Shown: positions 43,668-54,659 of the stretch, piece after piece | How the letters are laid out: each line of letters starts with the position of its first letter | Numbering within the stretch: the first letter of the stretch is position 1 | Assembly (NCBI GenBank): GCA_949130485.1 | Contig: OX422184.1 | Location: 9,712,996 to 9,776,995 of the forward strand | DNA length: 64,000 nt | Reading direction: 5' to 3' | From: Agelas oroides | Taxonomy: Eukaryota; Porifera; Demospongiae; Agelasida; Agelasidae | Translations under genes and position numbers: made by a program | The notes under the pieces: generated by a model | The model's input: the letters and a program-made list of their open reading frames with translations, nothing else | Databases searched by the model: none | Told to the model about the DNA's origin: nothing

Positions 43668-43742
43668 AAAGATACCAGGCTCTCCCTGCTTTTCCGTACT
43701 GCAAGTGACGGAAAGCTGGGCGGGGCCTGGGAACGATGCTAC
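43668..43742. mobile_element. Fold-back MITE, AGGCTCTCCC family
   Basis: CCAGGCTCTCCCTGCTTTTCC at left (read in parts), GGAAAGCTGGGCGGGGCCTGG at right. Arms match imperfectly; same class as 44785. Confidence 0.65.
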
Positions 43743-44094
43743 ATGGCAGGTATAGTCTGTCTTGTATGCAGAAACTGTGAGCAGTGCTGGATCTGTACGG
43801 TTGTTTGGAGTTTTAAGTTATGTTGTGAAATTCTGCTGCTGTGAACAGCTTTCCACATAAAAGGCAATCTATATCTGCCACATTCAGCAGCAATAAAATT
43901 TCACAACATACCGTATATGTATGTACGATTTGATTAGAGTACGAAAATTACCGAATATTCCCAGAAATGGGGAGTGTACGAATAAATACACCATAGAAGA
44001 CAACCCTATGTGCCATGTCCCATAACAATGCAAGCAACTGCATGAAGAAGCCTCAAAATCACTCCTTTTATAAAGTTGGAACAAAGTATGACAC

Positions 44095-44265
44095 CCCCTC
44101 CTTAACGGGGAGAGGCTATCTTGTACCCAGACTGCTTTTAGTCTCTGCCCAGACCCCACCCAGCTCACGCAAAGAGAAGGGGTCTGGTGTCACAAGTCCA
44201 AATCCTAGTCTCGTCCCAGACCCCACCCTCTCACGAGGAGAAACGGTCTGGTGAACCAAGTCGAA
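44095..44265. repeat. Two related CCAGACCCC...GGTCTGG fold-back units
   Basis: TGCCCAGACCCCACCCAGCT ... GAAGGGGTCTGGTG, then GTCCCAGACCCCACCCTCTC ... GAAACGGTCTGGTG. Two adjacent fold-back units. Confidence 0.6.
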
Positions 44266-44784
44266 TTTCTTGGGCTTGCGTGAAAAGCTGGAAGAGGCCC
44301 TCAGAATTAAATTTCGTGGTTTTAAATTTCATGGCGCGAAATTATATTTTTGCTCACATATAACGTAATGTGAACTTTGAACTCGGTACACACGATGCGA
44401 ATTTTGGGTTCGATGAGGTACGCGTAGCCAGACTCGCCGGAAAGAGTGGCTACGCGAGACTAGACGAAAAACGGAGCGCTTCAGTGTCGACCCACGAAAA
44501 TAACGCACTATACGGTAGTTCTACATGGACAACTGACTGCAAAGACGAAGGTAACACACTAAAGCCACATTTACCTGAAAAGACGGTAGTAGTCTGGAAA
44601 ATTTCGTGACACCGGGGTTAACCATGAAAATAACGAAGATTAGCACCCCACGGAAATAACCCGCTATACGGTAGTCGATTTCTGGAGTCAGTGGCAACAA
44701 CTCGAACAACAACGACGCTAACTTACAACACACAACAAATCACGTTTCTTACCATTCAGCCCGTCTGGTGCCGTGTCTTGTACC

Positions 44785-44845
44785 TAGCCTCGTTCCAAGG
44801 CTCTCCCCGCTAAGGAGGGGGAGAGCCTGGTACATTTTATCACGT
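44785..44845. mobile_element. Fold-back MITE, AGGCTCTCCC family
   Basis: CCAAGGCTCTCCCCGCTA and AGGAGGGGGAGAGCCTGG are inverted partners with almost no spacer. Confidence 0.7.
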
Positions 44846-45401
44846 GCGTGAAGTCAAGGGTAGACGCGAGGTAGACACGACTTAATTGCGCGTGGGCACT
44901 CACGGAATCCCGCCCACGTCGTTCGGAGCTCGTGATCGAGGCAGTACACGCGTAGCTGACAATGGCACAAAAACCGCTGCCTACAGCACCCGTAAATCTC
45001 AAGATAGATGGGTGTAGTAGATTCTCAGGGTGTCAGAGACACTTGCATCATAATACTTCTTTAAATTTCTATTCTCACACATATGCTGATTAACCAAGAA
45101 GCCATGCACATAACTCTTGCTGTTGCTATGAATTTTACAAACTGCCCACCTGTCACTTTGAGCTGCCAGCCTCAGAGGTTAAGCAGCTGCATCATATTTT
45201 GCTGGCTATACAACTGTACCTATTCGCGTTATTGCAGTGCAGACAGGCAGTGCCCCTCATCTGTTTGATTTCCTGCTTATGTTTCTGACAATAATCGTCA
45301 TGCTTATGCTTACCTATGGTACCAAAATTTATGCCGCATATTAGGCGCAGGCCTAGGTTGCACAATTAGCTGTCTTTTATTTATTTATTTTTTTTCTCTA
45401 G

Positions 45402-45776
45402 ATACTATCTCCTGCTGGTGGTTCCTTCCAATTTGCAACACCTGAACTTCGGACATGCATAGACAGCTTGATGTCTCCAAAATCACCTAGCCCCATGAGT
45501 CCTTTTAGTCCACCATCCGGAGATGACACAGTTTCTATAGATTCATCTGCTGCATCAGCTCATAAAGCATTCAAAATTCCCAAAACCTGGAGACCGTCTA
45601 TCATGGAATGTCTCAATGCAAAATCCGATGCAGAGAAACGAAAGAAACTAACTCCAAGCATTCGCAATGAGATAGTCCGTGATCTTGTTACAACCATGTA
45701 TGTCTACATGCCAAACCCAAATAGAGCATTTTGTACGATGGTTGCCAAACTGCTGGTTCCACCAATCCAATCTTGA
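45402..45776 (+). CDS. SAMD3-like exon (partial gene)
   Basis: After a pyrimidine tract and TTCTCTAG acceptor the frame reads GGSFQFATPELRTCIDSLMS, a Ser/Pro-rich linker, KAFKIPKTWRPSIMECLNA, LTPSIRNEIVRDLVTTMYVY, then PNPNRAFCTMVAKLLV and a stop at 45774. The R-N-E-I-V-R-D-L...Y-x-P-x-P...A-K-L-L-V phrase is typical of SAMD3-like proteins in fish and cnidarians. The continuation (usually KYPFLRD) would need a donor at LLV/PPIQS, which I cannot confirm. Neighbouring exons were not found. Confidence 0.5.
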   Translation: MLSPAGGSFQFATPELRTCIDSLMSPKSPSPMSPFSPPSGDDTVSIDSSAASAHKAFKIPKTWRPSIMECLNAKSDAEKRKKLTPSIRNEIVRDLVTTMYVYMPNPNRAFCTMVAKLLVPPIQS

Positions 45777-48469
45777 GATGACGGTAATATCATGAGAGTA
45801 GTGTTTCATTGCTCATACGTAAATCACTGAAGTGGCTTTCTATACATACATTGGTCCTCAATCCTGCCAATGGGAACAGCAATGTATATAAAAGGGCAAC
45901 ATAGCTCTGCATACGTAGTTCTGTTTGGAAGTTGGAAAAGTAAAAGCTTATAATTAAATTGGTGAGTAGTGTAGCATCTGAGATAATATGCATGGTCAGT
46001 GACTTAAATGCTCATGCAGCTGTACTTATGCATAAGCTAGTGGTGTGTTATAATTACTGCCTAAAATATTTAGCCACCTGCAGGACAATTAAATTCTTTG
46101 GCAATATTATTGCATGCAATAACGTACAAGTGTCCAGATATGTCTGATCCTGGCTCGCAAGACCTGTTTGACAACTCAGCCACTGATCCGACAGTGATCA
46201 GACATGCGCAGAATCAAATTGGTGCATGCACGATGTTGAAGACGAGCACCTCATCAGCTATGACCTGTATGCATGAATCAACGAACCACATCTCCCTTAT
46301 AAAATAGGCCTAGATACTATGCAAAGTCACCCACTGCACAGGATGCGTTGGGGCCAATACCAGGCGCATGCATGCATCTGTATATGGACGTATGCAATAT
46401 ATGCACCACTCGGCAAACCATACGTATTTCCACCCAATTTACTTCACCTTCACACGTTCTCAGAGGGAGCCAGCAAGTCAATCGGCCCAAAACGTCGAGT
46501 GGAATCCTCATGCCAACGAATGAAAATCTCATTTTTAGTTTCGTGCCTCTCGAACCACCACTTTCCAGCTTCGTTTGTCATCCTTGGTTCTCCGTATACA
46601 ACAAACGATCTTTCCAGGTACAACTGCAATCTTACACTACGTACAGCTGTCCCGTTCACTGCGGCGACGCAGTTTAGCGCGCGCTATTATTTCCAGCCAA
46701 TGAAGCTGATTGATCAGGCGCTTCGTCCAGGGTGCGCGGGAAGTACAAACTGTACGCTGTGTGTACGCATGCACACGCAGCTGCATGCACGACGTCGAAC
46801 TTAAGTTTTGAAGTGACATGTGAAGTGTATAGAAGCTAGTGGAGTTGAACTGTTGATGCCCCAATACTGATTTGTTTTAGGGGGTATTCTCTGTCGACTG
46901 GCCTCTTGCAGGCTGCTCTCTTGACTGGAGACTGAAACAACCATGAGCTTCAATACTTCACTGGGTATGTTTTGACTCATGGAGTCGTGCTAGCCTGTGG
47001 GTATGTGCTCATCAGCTACGTGTAAACGTAAGCTATTGTTGCTAAGCACATGACCAGGTGTTCTATTTGTAGTACAGTTCAATAATTTTGAATGGACTAT
47101 GGGCTTCTATAGGAGTTACACGCTCTTACTCGAGCTGCCTGTTCTTAACTTCTTATGCGCTCTTGATAGTGGTAATGGTGTGGTTATGTACAACCCTGTT
47201 AACTACAGGCAACACACTGATTAGTTTTCCTCATTATGACACTTCTTTCCTAATAGACTCGAGAGGGAGAAGTACTATAGCCATTGTGTCAAGTTACGCC
47301 ACAACCCAGATGGTTACATCACAATAATAGTTGATGGGATGGACCAACAAAAAACATGCATTCCACATTTCATCAGCCAATCAATGCTATTTCATAGAAA
47401 TACTCTATGGACACTAAATGCGTGATTCTACTAGCTATACTATTTTTTTGAAATGCCACGATTATTTACACATACTCATGCTTGAGTATAGAAATGGTTG
47501 CCAGTCCACTCTTTCCACTGACCTCTATAGAACAACAGCATGCAGTTGGATACTTGGTACCTTCAGTAAATGAACCAGTGACGTTGATCGGCCAATGTGA
47601 ATGCTGATATTGTTTATCTGTGAATTAGTACACAAATATAGTTGATATTAATAGTAGCAGCACAGAGATCACTGTGGTACATGTATTTGGGATTAAGGGT
47701 GGTCGGAATTAATTGGAGGTGCATGCGTGGCCGGTTGCTAGGGTGTTGTATCTCGACAATAAAAGGAAAAGTTATGAGTCTGCCTTGTCCACAAGCCGAA
47801 CAGTAGAGGGGCCAAGTCCAGACCTATTTGTTCATAAAACTTTTGAACAGAGTAACTTACTAACCTGGAACATCGTCTACGGAGCTGTTATTACGAGAAG
47901 AACTCAATTACAGAACACTTTTCATCGTAAGACAAACAGAAGCATGCACTTCGCAGTTTTCACGAGCTTGCAGCGTATAATGCCCGGCTTTTCAGCACGT
48001 ATTTCACGAAAAACTTTCAGTTAAGGTCAAGTCCACACCCCCAGAATGTTGCAAAGCAAACTAAAGTCCAATTCCGGTGAGAGTTTTACAAAGTTATGTA
48101 AACCGCACTTAGCTGCTCTTTGAGAAGGAACCGCCTCTTGCGCAGGCGCACCAGAGGCTTCCAGTACTTAAGTGGCTTAGGGTAATTGCCCAGGTTGTTT
48201 TATGACAGCAGCTTTTTGCTAACCCTTAATAGCAATCAGCTTCGCCTCATGTTATTTAGGGCATTACTCATGTTAGGCACTTCATGAGGACTGTAGCCAT
48301 CAGGTTAGAGTCCTCAGGAAAATGACCATAACCCATGTAAACATATGCTCCATGGCCATGTATCAGTGCACCCACAATGTGCACTTTCAGCTGTTGCTTG
48401 TTGCTTGTGGCCTAAAGGAAAGCAGAATTTGTATAGATAATAGCAGAGTTTACTGTGCTATTTGGGATT

Positions 48470-49545
48470 AATTGAAAACATTGCAAAGGAAAAGGGTCAC
48501 ATGCAACCAGTTCTGTACGTCCAAATGGATAATCCTGCAGGATAGCCTGAAAGGTCTGAAACAAACCCTGGAGAAAAAGAGAACGAGGAAACTCACTTCC
48601 CTCCTCCAAGACCGCACACCGAGACAAAGGAGCAGGAGAAGATTCCACCGCATTCCTCCCACCTCCAACACACAAAGCATTGACCCTCCGAGAACCGTGG
48701 TAAACCTATCCAACACCCAGCTCTCTGAACCAGAAGTCAGCCTACTATCCAAAGGGCTTAAATATGCCCCAAAGCCCCTCAAAATCGATACCTTCCAACT
48801 CAAACAGGACCTGGACGACTTCGAGCGCAGGTTACGGTTGCGTGGATTCTTCTATGATCCTGAGATGACAGAAGAAGAAGAAGCCCCCCCAGGCCCGACG
48901 GTTCAAAGAAAAAAGTACATGGACACCCCAATGCAATCGAGACACTGCCCTTGAGACTTACATCAAGGCAGTCAGAAAGGGACATCTGGAGTCACGCCAA
49001 GAATGTCCGACGCAGGGGAGACAACCTAACGCAAGAAGACAAGCACTGAAAGAACTCCAGAGACGCACAGACATCATCATCAAACCCGCTGACAAGGGGT
49101 CTGCCACAGTAGTGATGAGCAGGGAAGCATACCTTGTTGAAGCCCACAGACAACTCATGGACCAGAATTACTACCGTCATCTCGATCAAGATCTCACTAC
49201 TTACCACACCGAACAAATAACATCTCTAGTCCGGACCATGGTGACAGACACATTTTCAAAGAGACAGGCAAATATCTCACAACAACAAACCCCAGAACAG
49301 CCAGGTTTTACCATCTACCGAAAATCCACAAGCCTGGCCACCCAGGCAGACCCATTGTCTCATCATGCGGAGCACCAACAGAGAGAATCTCGGAGTATGT
49401 CGATCACCACCTGCGAACCCTGGTCGTACAAATACCATCATACATCAAGGACACCAAGGACTTCTTACTGAAAATTTCCAATTTGGGCCCCCTACCCCCA
49501 GGCAGCATCCTGCTCACACTGGATGTCAGCTCCCTATACACTTAC
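48470..49545 (+). pseudogene. Penelope-like element, N-terminus through RT fingers
   Basis: Plus strand with at least three frameshifts: TVVNLSNTQLSEPEVSLLSK, LKYAPKPLKIDTFQLKQDL, FERRLRLRGFFYD, then DIIIKPADKGSATVVMSREA, FYHLPKIHKPGHPGRPIVSS, PSYIKDTKDFLLKISNLG and LLTLDVSSLYT at about 49540. LDVSSLYT carries the first catalytic Asp of RT. Everything after it (palm, thumb, GIY-YIG) is absent, making this complementary in extent to the C-terminal piece at 14630-15475. Confidence 0.75.
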
Positions 49546-49849
49546 TGTCTGGATGTCATTTTCGATTCGAGCATGGGATGAACTTCTTTCATCATTATCA
49601 TCCTCTGTAAGGTACACCTTCTGCTTTCAGCCTAGGCTATGTTACATTGGTATTAAAGAATTTAGATGTTTTTGAGGCCAAAATTCCTGCCTTTAACGCA
49701 CCAACCAACATTACAATATAATATTACACGACGTAAAGATTACGTAATCTAAGGTACGGTACATGAAGACGAACCCCACACATGTACCTACGAGTCTGAT
49801 TATTACAAAGCCATACCAGCAGTGCAGTGCACCACCGTCGTCAGCAGTC

Positions 49850-49916
49850 CCTCGTAGCCGAATGGTTAGGGCTTGGTGTTACAGTTAGGGTTAGGGTTAG
49901 GGCTAGGGCCAGGGAA
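49850..49916 (+). repeat. tRNA-like A-box followed by TTAGGG repeats
   Basis: TCGTAGCCGAATGGTTAGGGC resembles a tRNA A-box region (in parts TAGCCGAATGG and TTAGGGC), followed by AGTTAGGGTTAGGGTTAGGG and GCTAGGGCCAGGG. Could be a SINE head or an interstitial telomeric repeat. No B-box seen nearby. Confidence 0.4.
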
Positions 49917-50009
49917 TGTGGTTTTTCCGTTCTTTTTTTTTTTTTTGGTCTGTGTAAAAGTGACAAACAACTTTGTCTTGTACATTAACGGTAGCTGCGA
50001 CGTTCATGA

Positions 50010-51215
50010 CCTAAGAACAACAGTGCGTGACGTAACGAAATCTTAGAGCAAAATGTTTCAAGTGTTGGTCCGTCAGTAGAAATCCATTGCTTGTAGATCT
50101 AGGAGAACAGTAAGCTCCTCTTACGCTTTCACCAATCTCACACAATTCCAGGTACAAGAAGGAAGAGTCAGGTAAAGCTAACATTTCTTTGTCCACATGG
50201 GCCTTCCAGTTCATACAAATATCCAGGAACCAAAGACATTCTTACTGTACCAATGGATAACATTTTAACACTCTGTGTTTACTCTCTGTCTAAGAAAGAA
50301 ATTACAACTGCTTCTGACAAGTTTTGAATTATGACAGCAGAGTAACGAAAACTCTTCTTACTTAGTGTACTGTATAATGAATAATGTGTTACTGTGTAAT
50401 GACTGATGACTAATTTTGACTTAGAATTGATTGTATTGTTCAAACTCTTGAGAAAAGGCCGTACTGGTGGAAAAAATAGCCTACATACCACACTATACCA
50501 GTATGTATCTCCTGATCCCAATGAAGCCCCAAAATAGTATTTGTACAGCTGTTAGTGAAGGGTCTAGAGAGTATCCACACAAATTATCAGGAAAAAAAAA
50601 ATCAGCACCTTTTGAGGGTCAAAGGTCAAAGCTTAAAGAATGCGGTCTTTCGGTACCTTTATCGGATGAAGTTATAAAGTATACCACGTGAAAGCCCATT
50701 CTTTAAGCTGCAGGATGGTGTCATTTATTTTACAAAGCGACTTAAAATGGCAAAGTCACAGGGAATTAAATAGCAGTAAGCACAGAAAATTTTTTTAAAA
50801 GTTGCATTTCTCATTGGCCTTTAACCAGGAAGCAATACAATGAATGAGAGTGAAATTTTGTCTGGCATCAGAAAACCAAAGGTACTATTGCATGCTTGTG
50901 CATAAGATATGTTATCAACGCTACAGGTATGCATGACCCATACAAGTATATAAATACAGTAATTTCCGGATTCACCTGCTTACTGTGGTTCAACACATAC
51001 CACACCAGAGGTATGGTCAGCTTTTACTTATTCCAGTGCATCACTGCCTGTTGCTTATGCAAGTAAGCAGGTATGAATACGCTCCATGAATAATTGATGT
51101 CTCTAGGCAAACAAACTCCCTTGGGTCGGCTCTGGTTGCTTTTCAGTACCAAGTTTCGTCCAATTCTGAGATGGTCATGTGAAAACTTTTGTTAACATGA
51201 CTTGGAATAACTCCT
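50010..51215. repeat. Rearranged second copy of the 20.9-22.0 kb repeat
   Basis: Matches copy 1 in four blocks. 50044-50118 is the reverse complement of 20886-20995 with about 27 bp missing (GAGGAGCTTACTGTTCTCCT, ACACTTGAAACATTTTG). 50275-50345 matches 21308-21365 directly (TGTTTACTCTCTGTCTAAG). 50395-50545 matches block Y directly. 50545-51210 is the reverse complement of block X with an insertion at about 50905-51140. So two of four blocks are inverted relative to copy 1, shown at nucleotide level inside this window. Confidence 0.8.
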
Positions 51216-51293
51216 ATTTCCATGTGATCTACTACACACATACAATGCCTATACTGATATCACATATTAGGACTTGATTTTCACATTACCTCA

Positions 51294-51570
51294 TCATTTG
51301 CTGAGAGTTTCAAATCTGCTTGAGCCAGAATATAGATCATCCCCCTTTGTCCAGAAAGACGTGCCACTTGCTGTGAATCCCTTTGCCCAGGGATAAGGTG
51401 GGCAGAACCAACCACAAGTATCAGTTCCATTTATGTATCTGCAGTCAACAGGCGGTGGTTCAAACTCACTCACAATCCCATGCCAAAGCTCATCATTCAA
51501 GTCGACTAGTACTCCAACAATGGTAGCTACATCCTGCGCAAACGCTGGGCTACCAATAGCCGGGGTACTT
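51294..51570 (-). other. Possible exon, not recognised
   Basis: Minus strand: PAIGSPAFAQDVATIVGVLV, DLNDELWHGIVSEFEPPPVD, CGWFCPPYPWAKGFTASG and SGSSRFETLSK then stop. It lies beside the 50-kb repeat copy. Composition looks like real coding but no family is recognised. Confidence 0.35.
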
Positions 51571-51734
51571 TTATCCTAGTTTATAAAGTTGGGTCAGAGT
51601 TCATAAAGTAACATCATAGATTAAAGGAACCTATCAATGTTAAGGTGGCGATGAAGTCTTTCGGTGGAGGTTAACGAGAACATAAACTTGGGTTACAGTC
51701 AGGACCAGGGTTACTCCTAGTTTCAGGGGTAGGC

Positions 51735-51985
51735 TTTGCTTTAGGGCAATCTTGCTTTGCCTAATTTTAAAAAGGGTTTTAGTGGTCATTAATATATTCA
51801 CGAACCCAAAATTGCCACATCTACACACTCACTGTAGGTAGCGTCCTATCCACCAATGTGTCACGAATCAATCTATGCCAACGTTTGTTCAGAGCTACTC
51901 TCAAAGTCATTATCGTTGGTGTTACGCTCTGGTACCTAAGGGAGCTGAACGGTGGTTTTGTGTGGAACAGAGCCGTGAGTTGTGA
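51735..51985 (+). repeat. Dispersed repeat, copy 2 (first copy 27345-27615)
   Basis: Same order of shared phrases as at 27345, with substitutions, indels and a divergent segment after CTCTCAAAGTCA. Confidence 0.8.
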
Positions 51986-52783
51986 AACCCTCCCATAGAG
52001 AAGCGGTGAATTTTTTGAAATGTGCATTCATTTTGGTGCAGTCAAAGTTGTCCATTCCAGCACTACTCACAGCTATAACACTACAGCTACAGAACTTGAA
52101 GCCTCTGTCAACGTCAGAAAGCCAGGACAATCTTATCGACATTTGAAGTTTGTAATTAAGTTAGTTAAGATGTGGCCTGGCGGAACCCTTCATGTGGTGG
52201 TCGGAACTTTGAGATAAGCTTAGATCGATTTAAAAAATATATACATAAAAAAAAAAAAGTGTGAATCTCCATTTCTTGGCGTTCCGAAGCTCCGAGAAGG
52301 ATGATCCCTGCAATGAGCTGTCTCTTTTGAGTTCTTCACAAGTGTCCATGAGTTGATTAGTCTCATTCCCAGACTATTTTTCCAGTGATAGGATTAAGTT
52401 ATTCCAACTGGGTATATGGATAATTACCCAAGGCTACTATTCGATGACTTTTCCCTCACAGCTTCAGACTGTGCGGCTGATATTTGAGGGCGGTTTCTCA
52501 TCAATAGTCAACAGTATGCATGACATTATGAGGAGGGGGAGAGGGGGGTCACAACATCACAGTGATGTTACTTTGGGAATAAATAGTTTGTAGATGCTCC
52601 CTTAGAAGGGCCTTATGCTAATCACGTTTATGCTTCTGTCTGCATTTTACTTTCACTGGCTTGTACACTTTTAAAACCACTTGTGTGATGTGATGAGGAC
52701 ACACTTTAGCACAAAGGCACACCCAGTCACCCTGTATCAGTGCTATGAAATCCTACCAGGAGGTTTGGAGAGCCGACAAAAAT

Positions 52784-52847
52784 GGCCAGATCTGGTAAGA
52801 AGTCTCTTGTATTCATACACAAGAGACTTCTTACCACATCTGGCCAC
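52784..52847. repeat. Palindrome of about 30-bp arms at a splice-donor-like site
   Basis: TGGCCAGATCTGGTAAGAAG...CTTGTA is mirrored after about 4 nt as TACACAAGAGACTTCTTACC...CATCTGGCCA, with two mismatches. The left arm contains CTG/GTAAGAAG, a donor-like sequence at the end of an ORF (52681 on; PGGLESRQKWPDL). Confidence 0.85.
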
Positions 52848-53264
52848 TTTCAGGAGTCAATCCTTGTCCCCATCCCAGTATACCCAATAAGCTACCCTCT
52901 CTCATTTATACGTAAATTAAAACATCACTAAATCTATACGCTGCCTGGGAGGGAAATTATCACAGTAAACCCCACCTGTTGTATAGGCAAAACTATACTA
53001 GGTGGGATATATGCACTGTTAGCAGGTTGCAATACGTTTGCTGAATATTTACTTGATTAGTCTCGTGTTGTCAGACCTGGCTTAAGGCTTGACTACCTCT
53101 GTGACCTGGGCTTTGTGTTTTCTTCAACTGTGCAGATGGGAACTTTTACCTGTCGAGGAGAACACGCTGCTCCTGCCATTTGCCTTCACCAATATGCTAT
53201 GACCTTTCGTCCTGGAGGCCTATCACGTGATCCGCATGGGATTGGGCGAAAAGACAGCCTCCCA

Positions 53265-54650
53265 TTAAGACTGCGGCGTCAGATAAACGCGAGTTCGAAG
53301 GTTGCTTGCAGATTTATCTAAACAGGTTGTATGCATCCACAGAGAACACTGCTCATTTGTGCATTGGATCCAATCACAGGTCACATCACCATCGTCGTTT
53401 ACATCATCCTCATACAGTCTCTCTTCTTTTTCTGCCTTTTTTTGCCGAGCGAGGAGTGGATGGAACAGAAGCTGGGGTGGATGGAGTGGACGGAGGAGGT
53501 AAACGACTTCCAGAGGAGCCTGGAGTGGATGGAACAGAAGCTGGAGAGGACGGAGAAGGTAAACGACTTCCGGAGGAGCCTGGTGTGGATGGAACAGAAG
53601 CTGGGGTGGATGGAGTGGACGGAGGAGGTAAACGACTTCTGGAGGAGTCTGGAGTGGATGGAACAGAAGCTGGAGAGGACGGAGGAAGAAACATTGAATG
53701 AATACCAAACCACAAGAACATCTGATGAAGGAAGAGTGTCTAAGGCATCCAAAGGCGTAACAGACGCAAACATGTCAGAAAGGCTTGGAACACAATCTGG
53801 ATGGAATTCCTGTAGCCAAGCAACGTAGATAGCGTCTGTATAAATGTCGTATCCATTATCAAACCTCTCTTCATACTGTGAGATCATCTCAGGTGAAAAG
53901 CTTGTTGAAGAAGCACGATCTGGCTGGGTATTTGGATCAATGTTCTCTTGCAATGGGTCATCAAGCAGTGACTGCATCGAGTTCACATCCCTTGGCTCGG
54001 TTCTGCCGCTGGATGAACTTGGGTGTGCCACGCTAGATAAGCTTGGCAATTTGCTCAAGATGGCACTGGGATTGAAGGGATAGATCCCGGTACAGTGGAA
54101 GCCAGAGACAATATTATCAATTGACATGCCTTTAGACCATGCTTGGGAAAAGAGTTTCGAAAACTGGAACTTTGTGATAACGCGCCCAGGGTTTGAAAAC
54201 AGAAAGTCACGGCAAACTTTAGACCAGTACGTTTTCAGTGGGCCAAAGCAACTGGTGTCAAAGAGTTCCCGGTCCATCCAACCAGAATCAGACATTCCAT
54301 AGAGTGTTGCAGGGACTTCTCCTTCACTCAATGCATGATTGAAGTTCTTTCCAGACAACACGACCATTGGTGGTAGCGCCTGTCCTGCTGCATTAGTACA
54401 TCCAAGGATGGTTATCTGGGTTTTGTTTCCAGATGAACGTTGCCGAACTTTCTTTGTGCCCTTTTGTGTAATAGTTTTTGGCATTTTGTGTTCAAGTGGC
54501 ATACCAAACTCATCACAATTATAAATTTGTGCAGGCTTCTCAATTACATCAGCTTTTGCTAGCGTCTCCCGCAAGAGATCAATAGCAGTCTTCACCATGT
54601 GTTTCAAGCTCGTTCACGTCAGTAAATTGCTGCGAACGTTCGCATGCTCG
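53265..54650 (-). pseudogene. pogo-type transposase with C-terminal PHD-like finger, broken
   Basis: Minus strand. VIEKPAQIYNCDEFGMPLEH holds the first catalytic Asp; KTITQKGTKKVRQRSSGNKT, ITILGCTNAAGQALPPMVVL and SDSGWMDRELFD follow. The ORF then jumps straight to TSCFGPLKTYWSKVC and ends the core with VSGFHCTGIYPFNPSAI. Between LFD and TSC about 60-70 residues are missing, including the expected second Asp (DGHxSH) and the H-x-Q-P-L-D segment. A Pro/Ser repeat region (53440-53690) with two frameshifts leads to a C-terminal PHD-like finger: CDWIQCTNEQCSLWMHTTCL. pogo-like transposases with such a tail are common in cnidarians. No N-terminal HTH was found upstream of 54607. Inactive. Confidence 0.75.
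53440..53692 (+). repeat. Minisatellite in the pogo linker, four units
   Basis: Alternating units of about 75 and 60 bp containing GTGGATGGAACAGAAGCTGG, GGAGGTAAACGACTTC and GGAGCCTGG. In one frame of the minus strand it encodes PSTPASVPSTPGSSGSRLP repeats. Confidence 0.85.
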
Positions 54651-54659
54651 TAGTGGTCG

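Noticed and set aside
44370..44609. 79-codon plus ORF near fold-back repeats
   Set aside because: Lies between MITE-like repeats with no motif and no splice signals.
46319..46864. 161-codon plus ORF and overlapping minus ORFs
   Set aside because: Several overlapping frames of similar length, no motif, no splice support.
47088..47327. Hydrophobic 79-codon ORF, possible membrane protein
   Set aside because: Short, isolated, no homologous motif; hydrophobicity alone is not enough.
53302..53828. Plus-strand ORFs rich in Gly/Glu/Trp
   Set aside because: Antisense of the Pro/Ser minisatellite in the pogo linker.
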